Assembly (NCBI GenBank): GCA_026120185.1
Contig: JANUWF010002419.1
Span: 3,803,501-3,867,500 of the forward strand
Direction of reading: 5' to 3'
Length of the DNA stretch: 64,000 nt
DNA from: Voacanga thouarsii
Taxonomy: Eukaryota; Streptophyta; Magnoliopsida; Gentianales; Apocynaceae
Shown here: in pieces, positions 59,666 through 64,000 of the stretch
How positions within the stretch are numbered: the first letter of the stretch is position 1
Layout: every line of letters starts with the position of its first letter
The notes under the pieces: model-generated
What the model was told of the DNA's origin: nothing
What the model saw: only the letters and a program-made list of their open reading frames with translations
The model's database searches: none
Position numbers and translations under genes: made by a program

Positions 59666-61095
59666 TTACCCATTAGATGTCCATTATATAAAAAAATACC
59701 TCATTAAAACCTTACTAAATAAAAATTCAGTGGAAAAAAAATCTAGTGAAGGAAAAAAAGTATACTATTCTATTAATCTGCTTATTACTCTTTCTGATGA
59801 GATAATCCCTTTAACTCTTTGAACCGACACATACTGATTTTATATCTCAATTTCTCAAATATTGCAGTGGGTAAAATCTTCGTGAAAATATCTGCCAAAT
59901 TGTCACATGACCGAATTTGTAGCACATCAATTTCACATTTCTTCTGGAGTTCATGAGTAAAGAAATTTTTTTGTGAAATGTGTTTTGTCCGATCTTCTTT
60001 AATATATCCTCATCATAATTGAGTTATGTAAGTTGTATTGTCTTCATAAAGAGGGGTTAAAATATCTCTTATAGATGATAATCTACAATTTTCTCGAATA
60101 TAATGAATCACTGATCTTAACCATACACATTCTCGACTTACTTAATGAATGACTATAATTTCAATATGATTTGAAAAAGTAACTATTATAGATTGTTTTG
60201 TAGAACGCCATGATATAACAATATTTCCACATGTAAATAAATAGTCCGTTTGAGAATGTGCTTTATGTGGATCAGGTAAATAATCAGCATTTGCATAACC
60301 TATCAATATTGGGCTAATTTTATTTAAATAAAATAATCCGAAATCAATTGTACCTTGTTGGAGATATCGAAGGATTTGTTTAATTCCATTTCAATATCGT
60401 CGTATTGGTAAAGAACTAAATATTGCTAATAAATTGACAGCAAATGCAATATCAGGTCATGTATTATTAGCAAGATACATCAATGCACTAATTGTACTAA
60501 GATATGAAACTTCAGGACCAAGGAGTTTTTCATCATCTTCTTGAGGTCGGAAAGGATCTTTATTCACATATAACTACCGGACAATCATTGGAATACTTAA
60601 TGGATGTGTTTTGTCCATGTAAAATCTTTTTAGAACTTTTGCTGTATATATTGATTGATGAATAAATATTCCACTTTCCAGACGTTCAATTTGTAAACTA
60701 AGGTAAAATTTAGTTTTGCCAAAATCCTTAATTTTGAATTCTCTTTTTAAATAATTAATTATTTATTGGAACTCTTTTGGAGTTCCAATAAAATTAATAT
60801 TATTAACATATATAGTTAATATCACAAATTTAGAATCATAGTTCTTAATAAAAATATATGGACATACTTAGTCATTTTTAAATCCACTTTCAATAAATAT
60901 TCACTAAGACGATTGAACCACATGCGCTCAAATTGCTTCGGCTATATAATGATTTATGCAACTCGATGAAGTAATTTTTACGAGGATAATGTTTATATAC
61001 TTAAGGCATGCGAAATCCTTCGAGGATTTTCATGTAAATATCATTTTTTAAATTTTCATATAAGTAAATAGTGACAATATCTAATAGGTGCATAT

Positions 61096-61165
61096 ATATC
61101 TTTTCATGTATTGTCAAACTGATAAGATATATATCTTATCAGTTTGACAATACATGAAAAGATAT
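61096..61165. repeat. 70-bp perfect palindrome inside copia 2 RT
   Basis: Two 35-base arms (61096-61130 and 61131-61165) are exact reverse complements with no spacer, centred on GATAAGATATATATCTTATC. The right arm, read on the plus strand, corresponds to copia RT coding sequence at 32996-33030 of the other copy only when read on the minus strand of this element. The extra arm is an inverted duplicate absent from the first copy. Confidence 0.92.
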
Positions 61166-62062
61166 TGGAATGTAATAGTATCAATAACAAGATAATAAGT
61201 TTAATCATAGTCAATACCTGATATTTGTGAAAAATTTTGGGCTACTAACCATACTTTATATCGTATGATTTCATTATTTTCATTGCGTTTTCATACAAAT
61301 ACCCATTTGTAACCAATAGGTTTTATACCTTCCGGTGTTCGGATTGTAGGTTCGAAGATTTCATGTTTTGTAAGTGCATTTAACTCCAATTGAATCGTAT
61401 CTTTTCATTATAGTCAATATTTTCTATGCCGACATTCATAAACTAATATTGGTTCAGGATCATTATTATCCTGTGTAACATCAAGAGATATATTGTATGC
61501 AAACATATTATCAATAACAATTTCTATCTGATTCAAACTTCTAACGGAAGTGGTATAATTGATAAAAATTTCAGTGTTACTTTCATTAACTTCTGGTTCT
61601 TTTATTTTGTTATCAGTTCTCTTTTGGTCTTTATCATTTTTTTCTTCAATATGCTCATTTGGATCATTTAATCATTTTTTCTTTCCAGAATTTTTATCTT
61701 TAGAATTACGAGGTCGGTCACGCTTCTAACGTGCTTTTGACTTAGCAGTTATAGAGATAATCTTTTGTTCTACTAAGACTTCAATTCGAGTAGGAGCATT
61801 TATAGTTGGAATAGATGATTTTGTTATTCTTCTAGAGTAGAGTCAATAAGCGTTTGGTATTTGATTTGCAACGCTTTGCAAATGAATTATTTTTTGAACT
61901 TCAAGTTCACATGCGCTTGTGCGCGGATCAAAATAATTTAATGATGTTATCCAAGTAATATATTTATTATATTGTTTCTATTCTTCCTCTAATTTAGAGA
62001 ATAATGATTCATCAAAATAACAATCAACAAATTTTTCTGTGAATACATATCTTGTCAGAGGT

Positions 62063-63311
62063 TCAATATACCTGATAATGGAGAGAATAATATCCAACGT
62101 ATATCCCTTTTCTTCTCTGAGGACCCATATTTGTACATTGGTTTGGTATAATTGGAACATATACAACACACACATAAATTTTTAAATAAGTAATATTTGA
62201 TTCTAAATCAAAAGCTAATTGCAAATGAAAGAATTTATGATAACTAGTTGGCCTTATACGTACAAATGCTGCAACATGTAAAATAGCATATCCCCAAACA
62301 GACGTTGGGAGATTTATTTTTATTAATAATGGTCTAGTAATTAATTGTAATCTTTTAATAAAATATTTAGTAAGACCATTTTGTATATGAACATGAGTTA
62401 CAAGATGTTCAACATTAATCTCAATTGACATGCAATATATATCAAAAGCATGTGATGAAAATTCACCAACATTATTCAAACGGATATTTTTAATTTGATG
62501 ATTAGAAAATTGTGCTTGTAATTTAATTATTTGAGCAAGTAATCTCACAAAACGTCAAGTTGCGAGTAGATAATAAATACACATGTGACAATCGGGATGA
62601 TTCATCAATTAAAACTATAAAATATCTGAATAATCCACATGGTGGATGAATATATCCACAAATGTCTCTATGAATCTGTTAAAAAAATGTATGATTTTCA
62701 ACTCCTACTTTTACTAGTGATAGTCTAATAATTAATTTTTCTAGAGAACATGCAGTACATGAGATTTTTTCTGATGTTAATAACTTTTTATTTTTTAATG
62801 AATGACCATGCGTATTCTCAATTATTCTTCTCATCATGGTAGATCCCGGATAACCCAATCGGTCATTGTAAATGCTAAAAGTAATAAGATTAGTAAACTT
62901 TTGGTTTACTAGATGATGAATTTTAATTGTACATATTTTTACAAAATATAAACTAGTAAAAAAAGACGATAATTTTTCTAATACAAATTTTTTACCCAAA
63001 TTAATTTAAGTAATATAAAGATATTGAATACCATTTTTCTCATTTGTTTCAACATAATATCTATTTCTACAGATATCTTTAAAATTTAATAATTTTCTTC
63101 TGAATTTTGAGAAAAATAGTAACTTATCAATATTAATTGTTATTCCTTCAGGCAACAATACACTAGCTTTTTCGGAGCCTTTAATCATATTTATACTACC
63201 GTTTATAGTATAAATATTTATTTCTCTCATTTTGATATAAGAAAAATATTTTTTATTTTTGAGTATGATGTGTGTAGTTCTGATCAATAATATATACATC
63301 ATCATTAACAA
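62063..63311 (-). pseudogene. Copia 2 protease to integrase block
   Basis: Protease-like frame 63311-63006 (RTTHIILKNKKYFSYIKM, SINMIKGSEKASVLLPEG), GAG-pre-integrase 62999-62679 with TACSLEK, and integrase core 62548-62063 (IRLNNVGEFSS, HIQNGLTKYFIKRLQ, PTSYHKFFHLQL, YVGYYS). Only small gaps separate these, so this is the least decayed part of the copy. The integrase carries substitutions at positions normally Asp and Glu (NNVGEF for DNAGEF), so it would not be active. Confidence 0.85.
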
Positions 63312-64000
63312 TAGCCATCTGAATAAAAATATATATATATATATATATATATATGCAAACGTAAATATTATTAAAATATAATGGAAATTAAAAAATATTA
63401 GGGTAATGCATTAGTTATTTTGGACACTGTCATTACTAATTAAATAGTATATCACATTGTTTGAGTGTTTGAAAAAAATTAGATACATCCATATGGGTAA
63501 TATTGATATTAAGATCTTCTAAATCAATATCATCGTCGTCAGCATTATTCACTAGATGTTGAGAAAAATTTACTTTAACATTTTGATTTTTCTGTTTTAG
63601 TGAAGTTTGATATAATTCTACTAAATATTTGGTCGTAATACAGTTACGCGATCAATAACCTTTCATACCATATCTATAACACTTATCCTCATAATTTTCT
63701 TGTATTTCTTTTTCTTTATGATATTTTATTTCCCACTTCAGGTAGCTAATATTTCTCACAACTTAATTATTACTGTGATAAGAAAAATATCGAGCGTCTC
63801 TACGACCATAACCATAACTATGGTCATGGCTATGGCCACGACTACAATTACGTCTACGACTATGACTATGACTTTTGCTAGAGCCAATAGCATTCACTTC
63901 TGGGAGTGCTGTTGAGTTAATTGGTATGACTTCACAATTTTTCAATAATAATTCGTTATTTTTCTTTACAATGAGGAAGACAATAATTAAATCAGTAAAT

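Larger units (their letters stand above)
59339..64000 (-). mobile_element. Second Ty1/copia element of the same family, cut by window end
   Basis: On the minus strand the element ends with an LTR at 59665-59339 (327 bp, TG...CA ends, same family as the 352-bp LTRs). Reading back from it come RNase H and RT (about 59870-61400), the integrase tail and core (62548-62063, NVGEFSSHAFDIYCMSIEI), GAG-pre-integrase (62999-62679, YNDRLGYPGSTMMRRIIENT), protease (63311-63006) and the gag Gly/Arg/Ser-rich end (63945-63763). Frameshifts and stops are common. Unlike the copy at 29423-34818 it keeps the normal protease-integrase block and has no RKD sequence. Its 5' LTR lies beyond the window. Confidence 0.88.

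Noticed and set aside
63700..63945. Thr/Met-rich and Ser/Arg/His-rich frames near the window end
   Set aside because: They are opposite strands of the copia gag low-complexity region, not separate genes.
1..64000. CRISPR arrays, bacterial operons, tRNA or rRNA genes, organellar insertions
   Set aside because: No regularly spaced repeats, no cloverleaf or rRNA signature noticed, and all genes are intron-bearing or plant nuclear types.

Overview
This is nuclear DNA from a flowering plant, almost certainly a eudicot. The genes have many short exons with GT-AG introns and AT-rich introns and spacers, their products match plant families, and plant transposons of several classes fill the space between them. 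I cannot name the species from sequence alone. No viral, bacterial or organellar block, CRISPR array, tRNA or rRNA gene was recognised.

Layout. Positions 1-11109 (+) hold the last 17 exons of a fatty acid amide hydrolase (FAAH); its 5' end lies off the window, and one intron carries a near full-length RTE-type LINE with a perfect 15-bp target duplication. A convergent ten-exon phosphoglycerate-mutase-like gene follows (12064-15858, -), then TBL12-like trichome birefringence (18080-21650, +), a small plastid-type protein of unknown function (23826-24350, +), and RMD5/GID2, a ubiquitin-ligase subunit with a long 5'-UTR intron (25041-26198, -). The FAAH - PGM-like - TBL12 run matches, as I recall it, the Arabidopsis chromosome 5 order At5g64440-At5g64470. 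Next come HEMA (glutamyl-tRNA reductase, 36680-39493, -) and a plastid-type methionine sulfoxide reductase B (52988-56760, +).

Mobile DNA. Two same-family Ty1/copia elements lie in opposite orientations at 29423-34818 and 59339 to the window end. Between them are a third copia remnant (35633-36041), a gypsy-like element carrying only gag and protease between 1.2-kb LTRs (42355-46832), and a hAT transposon with an 8-bp target duplication (47275-51953). Five Stowaway-like MITEs with TA duplications sit in introns and spacers. A degenerate intronless PRP4-like (U4/U6 snRNP) copy lies antisense inside the MSRB intron.

Main discovery. In the first copia element the stretch normally holding the gag zinc finger, protease and integrase is missing. 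In its place lies a nearly whole RKD-type (RWP-RK domain) transcription-factor gene, antisense to the element, with its introns and splice sites still recognisable but with frameshifts. The flanking LTRs are about 98-99% identical by eye and the 5-bp target duplication is intact, so the chimaera moved recently or was assembled in a young element. RKD genes control egg-cell and embryo identity in plants, so a mobile antisense RKD copy could be a source of small RNAs or antisense transcript against its parent gene. That regulatory role is inference; the capture itself is read from sequence.

The host genes are ordinary single-copy housekeeping or cell-wall genes and do not form a pathway with one another. 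The window reads as a conserved gene island with retrotransposon-rich spacers.
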